64,000 nucleotides of DNA, from NCBI GenBank assembly GCA_965656445.1, contig CBFHKO010000004.1:62001-126000 (forward strand), read 5' to 3'. The stretch is from JAHEJA01 sp965656445 (GTDB taxonomy: Bacteria; Pseudomonadota; Alphaproteobacteria; Rhodobacterales; Rhodobacteraceae). The position numbers and the translations under genes are program-made. The notes under the pieces are model-generated. The model searched no databases, had not been told where the DNA came from, and saw only the letters and a list, made by a program, of their open reading frames with translations. Of this stretch, positions 53,294-61,892 are shown piece by piece (within the stretch, counting starts at the first letter, position 1; each line of letters starts with the position of its first letter).

Positions 53294-53317
53294 AGGGGGC
53301 AGACTGCCCCCTTTTTT
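53294..53317 (+). terminator. Rho-independent terminator of leuA
   Basis: GGGGGCAG (53295-53302) pairs with CTGCCCCC (53304-53311); the closing bases form the loop. TTTTTT follows at 53312-53317. It ends on the stop codon of the convergent RNase gene. Confidence 0.8.
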
Positions 53318-54330
53318 CATGAAAAATCGATAGCGGCCCGCACGCGCGCGCGCTGCAATTCGATTAATCCCATCGTGGTCCAGCCGACAAAGTTGGTTTC
53401 AACTGTATCTTGACGAAGCGAGGCTTTGATCACGGTTTCCAATTGGCGGCGATCTTTCTTCGCCATCGGCGCTGGGTCAATGACGATTTGTCCGCCCAAT
53501 CCGCGCATGCGCAATTGGCGGGGCAAATCCTTCGCCATAGCAACATTTGCCTTCAACGCGGCTGCCGGGGACGTATCCGCGCCCGTGTTCACATCCACTG
53601 TGATACAGGCCCGTGTTGGCTCTATATAATAATGCCCGCCTGACATAGACACATGATCAGAGGCAAGTAAATCAAGCTCATCTAAAACGCCGCCATATTC
53701 GAAACAGCCTTCAGCCGTGTCAACGTCAGCAGGATCACTCCAATCGCGCCAGGCTTGGGTGTGAGGGCCATCGGCCTCAACCAACAACTCTGCGTCGCCT
53801 TGGTCGTCTGCCATCACAGAATTGGCCAGAGCCAACATTTCATTGGCATCGTCGAGAATATCGTCGTCCTCTGCCTTCCAACACGCAGAACGCAAAATCA
53901 TTCCGTGATCAAACTCGCCAAACCCATTGCGGATAACCCCAACAAGCTCATCGCGACGTTCATCGTCCTTAATCGAGCGCGACACATTCAATCCCGGCGC
54001 ATTTGGCGTCACGATAACATAACGGCTTTTGAACAGAACCTTGTTCGTCACGGGAATGGCTTTTCCAGCCTCGGCATAGCCTGTCACTTGAACCAAGAGC
54101 GACTGCCCCGTGGACAACCCCTTGATCTGCCGCAAAAACGCAGTTCCATCAGGGGTCTTTAGGAACATACCCCCCTGACCTTTGATAGGTCGATCTGCGA
54201 TAGCCCGATAAATCGTACCTGGTGCAGGACCATCCGTGGCCATTAGGAAATCACTTAGCTTGCCATCAACCATAAGAGCCGCGGCTTCACGACCTTGATA
54301 ATGGTCTAGGAATATCTGACGCCCCTTCAT
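53317..54330 (-). CDS. rng: Ribonuclease E/G family protein, short form
   Basis: A 337-residue endoribonuclease-like protein with the RNase E/G catalytic core: the metal-binding Asp residues are in ITVDVNTGAD and IVIDPAPMAKKDRR. It is shorter than E. coli RNase G (about 490), with a reduced S1-like region and without the Zn-link CPxCxG, so it belongs to the compact alphaproteobacterial group. Its ATG overlaps the maf stop (ATGA). The order infA-maf-rng is common in alphaproteobacteria, but the yacG that often follows is absent. Confidence 0.88.
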   Translation of the reverse strand: MKGRQIFLDHYQGREAAALMVDGKLSDFLMATDGPAPGTIYRAIADRPIKGQGGMFLKTPDGTAFLRQIKGLSTGQSLLVQVTGYAEAGKAIPVTNKVLFKSRYVIVTPNAPGLNVSRSIKDDERRDELVGVIRNGFGEFDHGMILRSACWKAEDDDILDDANEMLALANSVMADDQGDAELLVEADGPHTQAWRDWSDPADVDTAEGCFEYGGVLDELDLLASDHVSMSGGHYYIEPTRACITVDVNTGADTSPAAALKANVAMAKDLPRQLRMRGLGGQIVIDPAPMAKKDRRQLETVIKASLRQDTVETNFVGWTTMGLIELQRARVRAAIDFS

Positions 54331-54905
54331 GGAAGCTCCTTGAATAATGTAAACCCAGCAGTTTGTAAAAGAGCCGCTGTCTCAGCAACGGGTAGCCCCA
54401 TAATCGCGCTATAGGATCCGCTAATCCACGGAACAAAGGCGGCCGCTGGCCCCTGAATTCCGTAACCACCTGCTTTCCCTTGCCAATCATTGGTGTCGAG
54501 ATAGGCGTCAATGTCGGCTTGGGACAAATTCTTCATCCGCACGAGGCTCACAACATCTTTTTCCCAGACACGATCAGCTGTGCGAACCGCAATAGCCGTA
54601 ATAACCCGATGACGCCGACCAGAGAGCGCCTTTAGAAACTGCTCTGCTTCGCGGCGATCCTCAGGTTTCCCCAGAATGCGCCGCCCCAAAGCAACCGTTG
54701 TGTCCCCAACCAAGGCGACCTCGTCGTCATGCAACACAACAGCATCGGCTTTGGATCGTGTGACACGTCGGCAATAGTCGCGTGGCAATTCACCTTTCAA
54801 AGGTGTTTCATCCACATTCGGGGGGCGCACGTCTGATGCAGAAACGCCAATTTGCGCCAGCAATTCCTTGCGGCGCGGACTTCCTGATCCTAGAACGAGT
54901 TTCAA
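54327..54905 (-). CDS. maf: Maf-family nucleotide pyrophosphatase
   Basis: A 192-residue Maf/YhdE/YceF-type enzyme that hydrolyses non-canonical or excess NTPs to NMPs. SGSPRRKELLAQIG at 7-20 holds the phosphate-binding SxxR; VALVGDTTVALG carries the catalytic Asp; GGYGIQGPAAAFV and GSYSAIMGLPV are conserved. Starts 3 bases after infA, overlaps rng. Confidence 0.93.
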   Translation of the reverse strand: MKLVLGSGSPRRKELLAQIGVSASDVRPPNVDETPLKGELPRDYCRRVTRSKADAVVLHDDEVALVGDTTVALGRRILGKPEDRREAEQFLKALSGRRHRVITAIAVRTADRVWEKDVVSLVRMKNLSQADIDAYLDTNDWQGKAGGYGIQGPAAAFVPWISGSYSAIMGLPVAETAALLQTAGFTLFKELP

Positions 54906-54908
54906 GGC

Positions 54909-55127
54909 TTATTTGAAACGATAGTTGATGCGACCTTTGGTAAGGTCATAAGGCGTCATTTCGACTTGGACTTTGTCCCCTGCCAAAACACGAATGCGGT
55001 TTTTGCGCATTTTGCCTGCCGTATGTGCAATGATTTCATGGCCGTTTTCTAGCTCGACCCGAAACGTCGCATTAGGCAGGAGTTCCTTTACGACACCGGG
55101 AAATTCGAGCAATTCTTCCTTGGCCAT
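54909..55127 (-). CDS. infA: Translation initiation factor IF-1
   Basis: A 72-residue S1-fold protein: MAKEELLEFPGVVKELLPNATFRVELENGHEIIAHTAGKMRKNRIRVLAGDKV matches IF-1 throughout. Binds the A site of the small subunit during initiation. AAGGAGA precedes ATG 55127. First gene of infA-maf-rng; its leader holds a hairpin. Confidence 0.98.
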   Translation of the reverse strand: MAKEELLEFPGVVKELLPNATFRVELENGHEIIAHTAGKMRKNRIRVLAGDKVQVEMTPYDLTKGRINYRFK

Positions 55128-55152
55128 GTTGTCTCCTTCACATAACGATTGT

Positions 55153-55168
55153 GCCCACAACGGTGGGC
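55153..55168 (-). promoter_or_regulatory. Hairpin in the infA leader
   Basis: GCCCAC (55153-55158) pairs perfectly with GTGGGC (55163-55168) across four bases. It lies about 25 bases before the infA ATG. Role not known. Confidence 0.4.
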
Positions 55169-55211
55169 GTGGGTCTAGATGTATCTATTTTTCCAATTAA
55201 TCAAGGGGAAT

Positions 55212-56087
55212 TCAGGTTAACTTGAGACTTGGGGGTGTCATTACGCGCGGAATCTGCTCGCTCCAGTGTTTTCTGTTCAAAACAGCGCCATCTTTGCGCA
55301 CTTCTGCAATCTGAGCCGTGTCAATCGTCGCATAGGTCCAACCCGCTTCACCAATCGTGCCAAGTGCCAAAACGCCTGATTCTGGAAAGCCCTTATCGGG
55401 TGGACAGAAAACGCCGCCCGCTCCCGTCGCTTCATCGACACCGTAAAATCGATCATCCTTGCTCAGCAATGAGGACATCACCACCGCGCATTGATTTTCC
55501 AGAGCCCGCGCCATGGACCCAATACGCACACGCCAATATCCAGACAAAGCTTCGGTACAGGAGGGCACCAAGAGCACATCCACTTTGCTAAGTGCACGTC
55601 CCAAAAGAGGAAATTCACTATCATAGCAAATCAAAATACCGATGCGGCCCAGCGCAGTTTCAAAGACCTGCAATCCATCCCCGCCAGACACCTTCCAATC
55701 ATCCCGCTCAAACCGCGTCATGATTTGTTTGTCTTGCCAACCAATCGACCCATCAGGAGTGAACAGACCACACCGGTTTACCAATGCGCCTTGGTCTTGG
55801 ATTGGCGCCGAGCCAGACAAGATATACACGCCATAATGCTTGGCCAGTTGCTGATGCAGTTTTGTGAAACCGGAAAAATATGACGCCACAGATTTCATCG
55901 AGGCCACTCTATCGCCCGCACTCTCTGGACCATCCAAGCTTGCCAGCTCCATCGCTGCATATTCAGGAAACACAAGCAATTGAGCACCGTGGTCACGGGC
56001 GTCTTTTACCCAACTCGATAATTTTTGGACATAGTCATCCCAAGAGTCGAGCCAAGATATAGGATAAGCGGACGTGGCTATTTTCAT
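55212..56087 (-). CDS. Carbon-nitrogen hydrolase (nitrilase superfamily amidase)
   Basis: A 291-residue nitrilase-fold enzyme with the full catalytic set: Glu42 in VFPEYAAME, Lys120 in WQDKQIMTRFE and Cys154 in ILICYDSEFP. It hydrolyses a small amide or N-carbamoyl compound; the branch suggests an omega-amidase-like or unknown amide substrate. ATG 56087 follows AAGGG. Single gene. Confidence 0.88.
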   Translation of the reverse strand: MKIATSAYPISWLDSWDDYVQKLSSWVKDARDHGAQLLVFPEYAAMELASLDGPESAGDRVASMKSVASYFSGFTKLHQQLAKHYGVYILSGSAPIQDQGALVNRCGLFTPDGSIGWQDKQIMTRFERDDWKVSGGDGLQVFETALGRIGILICYDSEFPLLGRALSKVDVLLVPSCTEALSGYWRVRIGSMARALENQCAVVMSSLLSKDDRFYGVDEATGAGGVFCPPDKGFPESGVLALGTIGEAGWTYATIDTAQIAEVRKDGAVLNRKHWSEQIPRVMTPPSLKLT

Positions 56088-56305
56088 AGGACCCTTAGAA
56101 ACAAATTTACAAAACAAACAGGGGAGGCAACATGCCTTCCCTGCGTACCAAATCACTCATTAAACAAAAATACAAGCTTGCTTACGGTTAAAAAACATAC
56201 TCGTTACATTCAGCAAGCGGCGCGAACGTCCGAGGTTGCTTTAAGCATAAAGTTGTAAATAACGCGTGGTAGATTAGGTATAAAAAATTAGTCATAAGGG
56301 TCTTT

Positions 56306-56327
56306 AATATATACTTTAGTATATATT
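56306..56327. repeat. AT-rich perfect inverted repeat
   Basis: AATATATAC (56306-56314) and GTATATATT (56319-56327) flank TTTA. It overlaps the stop codon of the small unknown gene at 56326 and could end its transcript. Confidence 0.5.
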
Positions 56328-56703
56328 ATTGAATGCGTGTGACATTTGGCGACGCCAACATCAATGGCACAGCATCAGAATCTTGCGACAGCACGACGGA
56401 GCGCGATTTAATGAAACACTTGCCGTAAATGGCCGCGCTTGAAATGCGGCGCTGACATTGCATGGCTTGCTCTAATCCACCCAAATCATCTGCATCAATT
56501 AGAATCACTGATGGCCCGACTGGTTCCTGACGAATTTTTCCAATCGCATCCTTCGCAGAATGCGCAAAACTCACGCGCGCGGTATCCGACATTCCCTCTG
56601 GGCAGAATGTGATCCAGTCGTGATAGGTATCCCCCAGAACCAAGATCCAAGGCTCAGAAGCCTCAGCTTGATGTCGTGATACATGCCTTTTTGCGTTCCC
56701 CAT
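56326..56703 (-). CDS. Small protein of unknown function
   Basis: 125 residues, no family recognised. It begins with a His/Arg-rich stretch (NAKRHVSRHQ), then a beta strand WILVLGD, and near 70 the segment VILIDADDLGG followed by a helix, which distantly recalls a receiver fold; a two-Cys arrangement (FCPEG, MQCQRR, KCF) is also present. The frame and codon choice look real, with a GGG-type ribosome site before ATG 56703. It stands alone between larger genes. Confidence 0.5.
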   Translation of the reverse strand: MGNAKRHVSRHQAEASEPWILVLGDTYHDWITFCPEGMSDTARVSFAHSAKDAIGKIRQEPVGPSVILIDADDLGGLEQAMQCQRRISSAAIYGKCFIKSRSVVLSQDSDAVPLMLASPNVTRIQ

Positions 56704-56847
56704 CCGTCAAAACCCTTTTGATGATGAAGCAAATTAACACCATTCAAGAAGTTTTTCTCTTGCGCATTGGGTCAGAAATCGACCGAAAAAGGGTAATGGT
56801 ATTGAAACGGACACTATTAAAACGTCATAAACGTATCACAGCCCTGA

Positions 56848-57549
56848 CTAATTTTGATTTATACCCATTTCAGTTACGAGCTGCGCCACTTTTGGACCGA
56901 TATACTCAACAATATTAGCAACACCTGCCGCATTGGGGTGAAGCCCATCTGATTGCATAAACACCTTCATTTGAGAAATATCATCACTCTGCTCCAACAA
57001 AGGTGTGAAAAACGTATCAACATAGAGTGTGCCATAATCACGCGCGAGATCGGGGAAAATACGATCAAAGTCTTTTTTATATGCAGGACCGTAGTTCAAA
57101 GGGGCCAAGACACCAATTAACAACACTTTCAAGTCCTTGGCCCGCGCAATATCGAGAAGGTTTTTCAAATTTTGCCGTGTCACCTCTGGGGCAATACCCC
57201 TCAGCATATCATTGCTTCCTAAGGCGACAACAACAGAACCAACGTCAGGCGTCAAAGACCATTCAAATCGCTCCAACCCTCCTGCAGTTGTATCGCCTGA
57301 AACGCCCCCATTTATCACCCGAACCGTGAGACCTTGCTCTTTGAGCCAGTCGCGCATTTGTGGAACAAGCCCGTCTTGTTCCAACAGTCCATAGCCTTGG
57401 GTCAAACTATCGCCCAACATGAGCACCGATTTTGTTTGGGCATGGGCCGCAAACGCGCTTGCCAAAAATACTAAGCAGGCCACCTTGCTGCTCTGCTTCA
57501 AGACCCCATATGTTCTAAAGAAGTGACCTAAAAGGCGATTAATTGACAT
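56848..57549 (-). CDS. tesA: TesA-like arylesterase/lysophospholipase (SGNH hydrolase)
   Basis: A 233-residue exported SGNH hydrolase. The signal peptide is long (22-residue N-region, then VACLVFLASAFAAHA). GDSLTQGYG at 46-54 carries the catalytic Ser48, NGGVSGDTTAGG and GSNDMLRG the oxyanion residues, and SDGLHPN the Asp/His. Its ATG (57547-57549) overlaps that of the divergent ABC gene in the palindrome ACATGT. AGGA five to six bases upstream supports it; a TTG at codon 17 would give a shorter signal peptide. The divergent tesA-ybbA-ybbP order is as in E. coli. Confidence 0.88.
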   Translation of the reverse strand: MSINRLLGHFFRTYGVLKQSSKVACLVFLASAFAAHAQTKSVLMLGDSLTQGYGLLEQDGLVPQMRDWLKEQGLTVRVINGGVSGDTTAGGLERFEWSLTPDVGSVVVALGSNDMLRGIAPEVTRQNLKNLLDIARAKDLKVLLIGVLAPLNYGPAYKKDFDRIFPDLARDYGTLYVDTFFTPLLEQSDDISQMKVFMQSDGLHPNAAGVANIVEYIGPKVAQLVTEMGINQN

Positions 57550-58234
57550 GTCTGATCCTATTCTTTCCCTTAAAGATGTATCTTTATCGCTCAGAAGCAA
57601 TGCAGGACAAATCACGATTTTGAAAAACATCTCCCTAGATGTCGAGAAATCACAAAGTGTGGGCCTGATCGGGCCATCTGGATCAGGCAAATCCTCGCTT
57701 CTCATGCTTTTAGGTGGACTAGAGCAAGCCACCTCAGGTCAGATCACAGTCTGCGGCAAAAACATAACCCATCTCTCAGAAGATGACCTCGCCCTATTTC
57801 GCCGCAACCACATGGGGATTGTGTTTCAATCGTTTCATTTGATCCCCACCATGACGGCTCTTGAAAACGTCGCAACCCCGCTTGAATTAAAAGGCGATCC
57901 TGATGCCTTTGACAAGGCGCGCGATGTGTTGCGGCTTGTTGGGTTAGAGCACCGCGTTGATCATATGCCGGCTCAGATGTCTGGCGGTGAACAACAGCGC
58001 ACAGCCCTAGCGCGCGCCGTTGTGACACGGCCACAAATCTTGTTAGCGGATGAACCGACGGGCAACCTAGATGGCCCCAACGGCACCGCCATCATGGATC
58101 TCTTGTTCAACTTGCGCGATGAATTTGGCTCAACTTTGATTTTGGTCACACATGCCCCAGAATTGGCTCAGAGATGCGATCGGATTATCCGCCTACGGGA
58201 CGGCGCAATTGATACCGATGGACCGACCCAATGA
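57548..58234 (+). CDS. ybbA: ABC transporter ATP-binding protein (YbbA/LolD type)
   Basis: A 228-residue ATPase with Walker A GPSGSGKSS at about 42-50, signature MSGGEQQRTALARA and Walker B ILLADEPTGNLD. The NLD after Walker B and HMGIVFQSFHLIPTMTALENV are typical of MacB/LolD/YbbA ATPases. It partners the FtsX-like permease that overlaps its stop codon. ATG 57548 overlaps the divergent tesA start. Ribosome site AAAAGG is distant. Confidence 0.92.
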   Translation: MSDPILSLKDVSLSLRSNAGQITILKNISLDVEKSQSVGLIGPSGSGKSSLLMLLGGLEQATSGQITVCGKNITHLSEDDLALFRRNHMGIVFQSFHLIPTMTALENVATPLELKGDPDAFDKARDVLRLVGLEHRVDHMPAQMSGGEQQRTALARAVVTRPQILLADEPTGNLDGPNGTAIMDLLFNLRDEFGSTLILVTHAPELAQRCDRIIRLRDGAIDTDGPTQ

Positions 58235-60741
58235 CCCTTGCCCTTCGGATTGCAAAACGCGAATTACGCGCAGGCTTATACGGGTTCAAAATTCTAATTG
58301 CCTGTCTCGCTTTGGGCGTTGCTGCGATTGCAGGTGTCGGCTCTATCCGAAGCGCGATTGACGCGGCCTTGACGCAACAAGGGGCGGTATTGCTCGGGGG
58401 GGATGGTGAGGCCGAATTCACCTATCGCTTTGCAACCCTTGAGGAACGCGCCTGGTTTGACGCAAATGCAACAGCCGTTTCTGAAGTGGTTGATTTCCGA
58501 TCCATGGCGCGGGTCGAATATGACGAGACATTTGAAACCGCGCTGACCCAGATCAAGGGGATCGATACCGTCTATCCCCTGTTGGGCAAAGTGGTCTTAG
58601 AAAATGACCTTCCTTTGGATCAAGCCCTCGCCAATCGTGGGATTGTGATGGAGCGCGTTCTAAGTGACCGGCTCGGATTGAAAACAGGGGACTCTGTTTG
58701 GCTGGGTACCGGTGAATTCAGGCTCGGTGGCGTTTTGCTCTCTTATCCTGATGGCGCGGGGGATGGATTTGGACTTGGGCCGCGAACCTTAGTCTATACT
58801 GAGGATTTAAGCGACACAGGCCTCTTAGCAGAAGGCACTTTGTTCACCACAAAATACAGGCTCACCTTTGACGGTCAAGTGGACTACGACGGCCTTGAAA
58901 CCAGCATTTCAATAGCTTTCCCGAATTCGGGTCTCAGATGGCGGGATGCCCGCAACGGAGCACCAGGGATTGCCGAATTTGTGGAACGGCTGGGATCATT
59001 TTTGATCCTTGTCGGACTATCGGGACTTGCGGTTGGGGGGATTGGTGTCTCGGCTGCGGTGCGCACCTATATGCAGCGCAAGACAACCGTCATCGCCACA
59101 TTGCGCAGTATCGGTGCGGCAAACAGAACAATTTTTCAAATCTATTTCCTGCAAATCATGGCGATATCGATCTTTGGAATTTTCTTAGGCATCTGTCTTG
59201 GTGTCGGCATTCCAATCTTAATCGCCCCGTTGCTAGAAGCCTCACTGCCTTTCCCGATCTCGGTTGGCGTCTATGCTCGGCCCATTTTTGAGGCTGCACT
59301 CTATGGGGCGTTGACGGCAATCATATTTACGCTCTGGCCCCTCGCTATGACAGAAAACATCAAGGCCTCAACTCTGTTTCGGGATGGAGGGCTTACTGGG
59401 TTTACCGTCCCGTCAGCCAAATATCTCGTCGCGATCCTCGTTGTATTTGTCGCCCTCCTCGCATCGGCAAGTTGGTTTATCGGATCAGTTAAGCTCACGA
59501 TGTGGGCGGCGATTGGCATCTTGGGCGCGTTGTTCATTCTGGCCCTGTCCGCCTTGGTCACTCGGTTTCTGAGCCGCAAGATTGCACCACTCTCAAAAGG
59601 GCGCCCCAAACTGAGATGGAGCTTGTCCGCGATTAGTGGGCAATCCGAAGGTGCCGTCTCTGTGGTTTTGTCACTGGGTCTGGGGCTATCGGTTCTTGCC
59701 TCTATTGGTCAAATTGATGGCAACCTTAGAGCAGCGATAGAACAAGATTTGCCCGAGGTCGCCCCATCATTCTTTTTCGTCGATATTCAGAAATCACAGA
59801 TGCCTGAATTTTCCGCAATCTTGGATAAAGATGACGCCGTAAGCCGTGTTGATGCGGCCCCGATGTTGCGTGGCATTATCAGCCAAATCAATGGACAACC
59901 CGCGCGTGACGTTGTTGGAGATCACTGGGTTATTGAAGGGGATAGGGGTCTAACCTATTCCGCGACACCTCCGCCGAATACAACGATAACCGAAGGAGAC
60001 TGGTGGCCAGCTGATTATACGGGCCCTGCCCAAGTCAGCTTCGCCGCAGAAGAAGCCGAAGAAATGGGGCTGTCTTTGGGTGATACACTCACATTGAACA
60101 TCATGGGACGCGACATCACCGCGACCATAACGAGCTTTCGAGTGGTAGATTTTTCAACAGCGGGCATCGGGTTCGTTATGTCGATAAACCCAAGCGCCCT
60201 AGCAGGTGCCCCGCATTCCTTTATCGCCACAGTTTATGCAGACCCCGATGAAGAAGCCCGCATTTTGCGACAGCTGTCCAAGACATTCCCGAACATCACC
60301 GCCATCCGCATCAAAGACGCCATTGATCGGGTTTCGATATTATTGGGGTCCATCGCATCCGCAACCTCCTACGGCGCCGCCGCAAGCTTGCTCACTGGGT
60401 TTTTGGTATTGATCGGATCCGCAGCCTCAAATGAACACACGCGCGCTTATGAGGCGGCTGTGCTCAAGACACTAGGCGCAACGCGACGGCAAATCTTGAT
60501 GAGTTTCGCCCTCCGATCCGCTGTATTGGGGGCAAGTGCGGGACTCGTTGCTCTCGGCGCTGGGGTTCTTGGGGGTTGGGCCGTGCTAACCTTTGTTATG
60601 AATTTGGACTTCACCATTATGTGGCCCGTCGCCTTGGCCATTGTTTTTGGGGGGATATTTACAAACCTCGCTGCGGGGCTGGGATTTGCTCTGAGAGCTC
60701 TGCGCGCAAAACCGGCGAAAATGCTCCGATCGCGCGAGTAG
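58231..60741 (+). CDS. ybbP: FtsX-like ABC permease (YbbP type)
   Basis: An 836-residue permease with two FtsX/MacB domains of four membrane segments each, plus segments between; large extracytoplasmic loops lie at about 50-240 and 480-680. This is the YbbP architecture, not the 400-residue LolC/E type. MacB-like systems move periplasmic lipids or proteins by mechanotransmission. It starts within the ybbA stop (ATGA), so the two are coupled. Cargo unknown; the divergent TesA-like esterase is its usual neighbour. Confidence 0.9.
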   Translation: MTLALRIAKRELRAGLYGFKILIACLALGVAAIAGVGSIRSAIDAALTQQGAVLLGGDGEAEFTYRFATLEERAWFDANATAVSEVVDFRSMARVEYDETFETALTQIKGIDTVYPLLGKVVLENDLPLDQALANRGIVMERVLSDRLGLKTGDSVWLGTGEFRLGGVLLSYPDGAGDGFGLGPRTLVYTEDLSDTGLLAEGTLFTTKYRLTFDGQVDYDGLETSISIAFPNSGLRWRDARNGAPGIAEFVERLGSFLILVGLSGLAVGGIGVSAAVRTYMQRKTTVIATLRSIGAANRTIFQIYFLQIMAISIFGIFLGICLGVGIPILIAPLLEASLPFPISVGVYARPIFEAALYGALTAIIFTLWPLAMTENIKASTLFRDGGLTGFTVPSAKYLVAILVVFVALLASASWFIGSVKLTMWAAIGILGALFILALSALVTRFLSRKIAPLSKGRPKLRWSLSAISGQSEGAVSVVLSLGLGLSVLASIGQIDGNLRAAIEQDLPEVAPSFFFVDIQKSQMPEFSAILDKDDAVSRVDAAPMLRGIISQINGQPARDVVGDHWVIEGDRGLTYSATPPPNTTITEGDWWPADYTGPAQVSFAAEEAEEMGLSLGDTLTLNIMGRDITATITSFRVVDFSTAGIGFVMSINPSALAGAPHSFIATVYADPDEEARILRQLSKTFPNITAIRIKDAIDRVSILLGSIASATSYGAAASLLTGFLVLIGSAASNEHTRAYEAAVLKTLGATRRQILMSFALRSAVLGASAGLVALGAGVLGGWAVLTFVMNLDFTIMWPVALAIVFGGIFTNLAAGLGFALRALRAKPAKMLRSRE

Positions 60742-60802
60742 AAAGATTGAATTCTGCGACGCAGAATGCCAATTTGTGAATCATATAGAAAAGGAATTTC
60801 TC

Positions 60803-61684
60803 ATGACCTCTGCGTTGCCCCAAGTTATCACGCCAGCTTTGACACCTGCTCAACAAACTCAAGTCGTCAATCTCATCCGGCGGGCGGCGCGTGCTGAGAT
60901 TTTGCCACGATTTCGAAACCTGTCGTCAGCCTCCATTTCCGAGAAATCAAATTTCAACGATCTTGTGACAGAAGCAGACATCGAAGCCGAAGCAATGATA
61001 ACGCGTGGCCTATTACGCCTGTTCCCCTCGGCTTTGGTTGTCGGTGAAGAGGCCATTTCCAAAACGCCCGAATTGCGGGACAAAATTGATGATGCGGAAT
61101 TGGCATTCATTATTGATCCCGTAGATGGCACTGCCAACTTTGTGCATGGATTGACAACCTTCGGTGTCATTTTATCGGTGACCCGTTTTGGAACGCCAGT
61201 GTTCGGTCTTCATTATGATCCAATCTTGGATGACTATTTGATAGCCGACACGGGCGACAAACCCACCCGCCGCGTCACGAGCTCTGGAAGCACGAGGCCC
61301 GTAAGCACCGCCGAGAGCCGAGACATCAGCGGTCTTAATGGCTATATCCACATGCATTTGATGGAAAAAGATATCCAAGCACAATTGGCGCCCATGATCC
61401 CAGATTTCGGCATCATTTCTGTGCTCCGCTGTTCCTGTCACGAATATCGTACGCTTGCGCAAGGGGGTGTTCACTTTGCGCTCTCTGCGAAATTGAACCC
61501 GTGGGATCACGCAGCAGGCACCCTACTCGTCGAACGCGCAGGTGGCTATGTGCGTATGTTAGACGGAACGCAATATTCAACCAAGACGCGGGATGGCTAT
61601 TTGCTAGCTGCGTGTAATGAAGAAACTTGGCACCGAGTCAAAGATCATCTGGATTTTCTTACGTCTGAGAACACAGCCGCCTAA
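60803..61684 (+). CDS. Inositol monophosphatase family protein
   Basis: A 293-residue Li-sensitive phosphatase-fold enzyme. Metal-binding Glu in VVGEEAIS, Asp residues in IIDPVDGTANFVHG and the C-terminal Asp in LNPWDHAAGTLLVERAGG are all present, so it is probably active on inositol phosphate, histidinol phosphate or PAP. ATG 60803 follows AAGGA by seven bases; an earlier GTG in frame has no such site. Separated from ybbP by about 60 bases. Confidence 0.9.
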   Translation: MTSALPQVITPALTPAQQTQVVNLIRRAARAEILPRFRNLSSASISEKSNFNDLVTEADIEAEAMITRGLLRLFPSALVVGEEAISKTPELRDKIDDAELAFIIDPVDGTANFVHGLTTFGVILSVTRFGTPVFGLHYDPILDDYLIADTGDKPTRRVTSSGSTRPVSTAESRDISGLNGYIHMHLMEKDIQAQLAPMIPDFGIISVLRCSCHEYRTLAQGGVHFALSAKLNPWDHAAGTLLVERAGGYVRMLDGTQYSTKTRDGYLLAACNEETWHRVKDHLDFLTSENTAA

Positions 61685-61892
61685 TCGCCAGAACATGTAT
61701 CCTATAGGATAGCACCTCGGGGCAATCGATATGCCCCTAGTGATTCAGGGTATTTGCCTAAAACCTCCTTGGAAATCGACGTTTTCCCTATTGCGTAGTC
61801 ATGATGGTGCTTTGGCGCTGAGACTGGCTTTGAACTGAAATTTCTTTGTCTAGGTAAAGCACTCCCACGTTGGGGATACCTAAGGAGGACAC
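61685..61892 (+). promoter_or_regulatory. Upstream region of urtA
   Basis: 208 bases containing the perfect palindrome TATCCTATAGGATA (61698-61711), then a stem CTCGGGGCA (61716-61724)/TGCCCCTAG (61732-61740), eight of nine pairs, and TAAGGAGGA before the urtA ATG. I looked for a sigma-54 -24/-12 pair and found none with correct spacing. Confidence 0.4.

Noticed and set aside
57550..57732. Longer N-terminus for the TesA-like esterase
   Set aside because: It is antisense to the ABC ATPase coding region and would bury the signal peptide.
61795..61860. Sigma-54 promoter for urtA
   Set aside because: TGGCGC and a later GC are present but the GG-GC spacing is off by one and the -12 element is poor.
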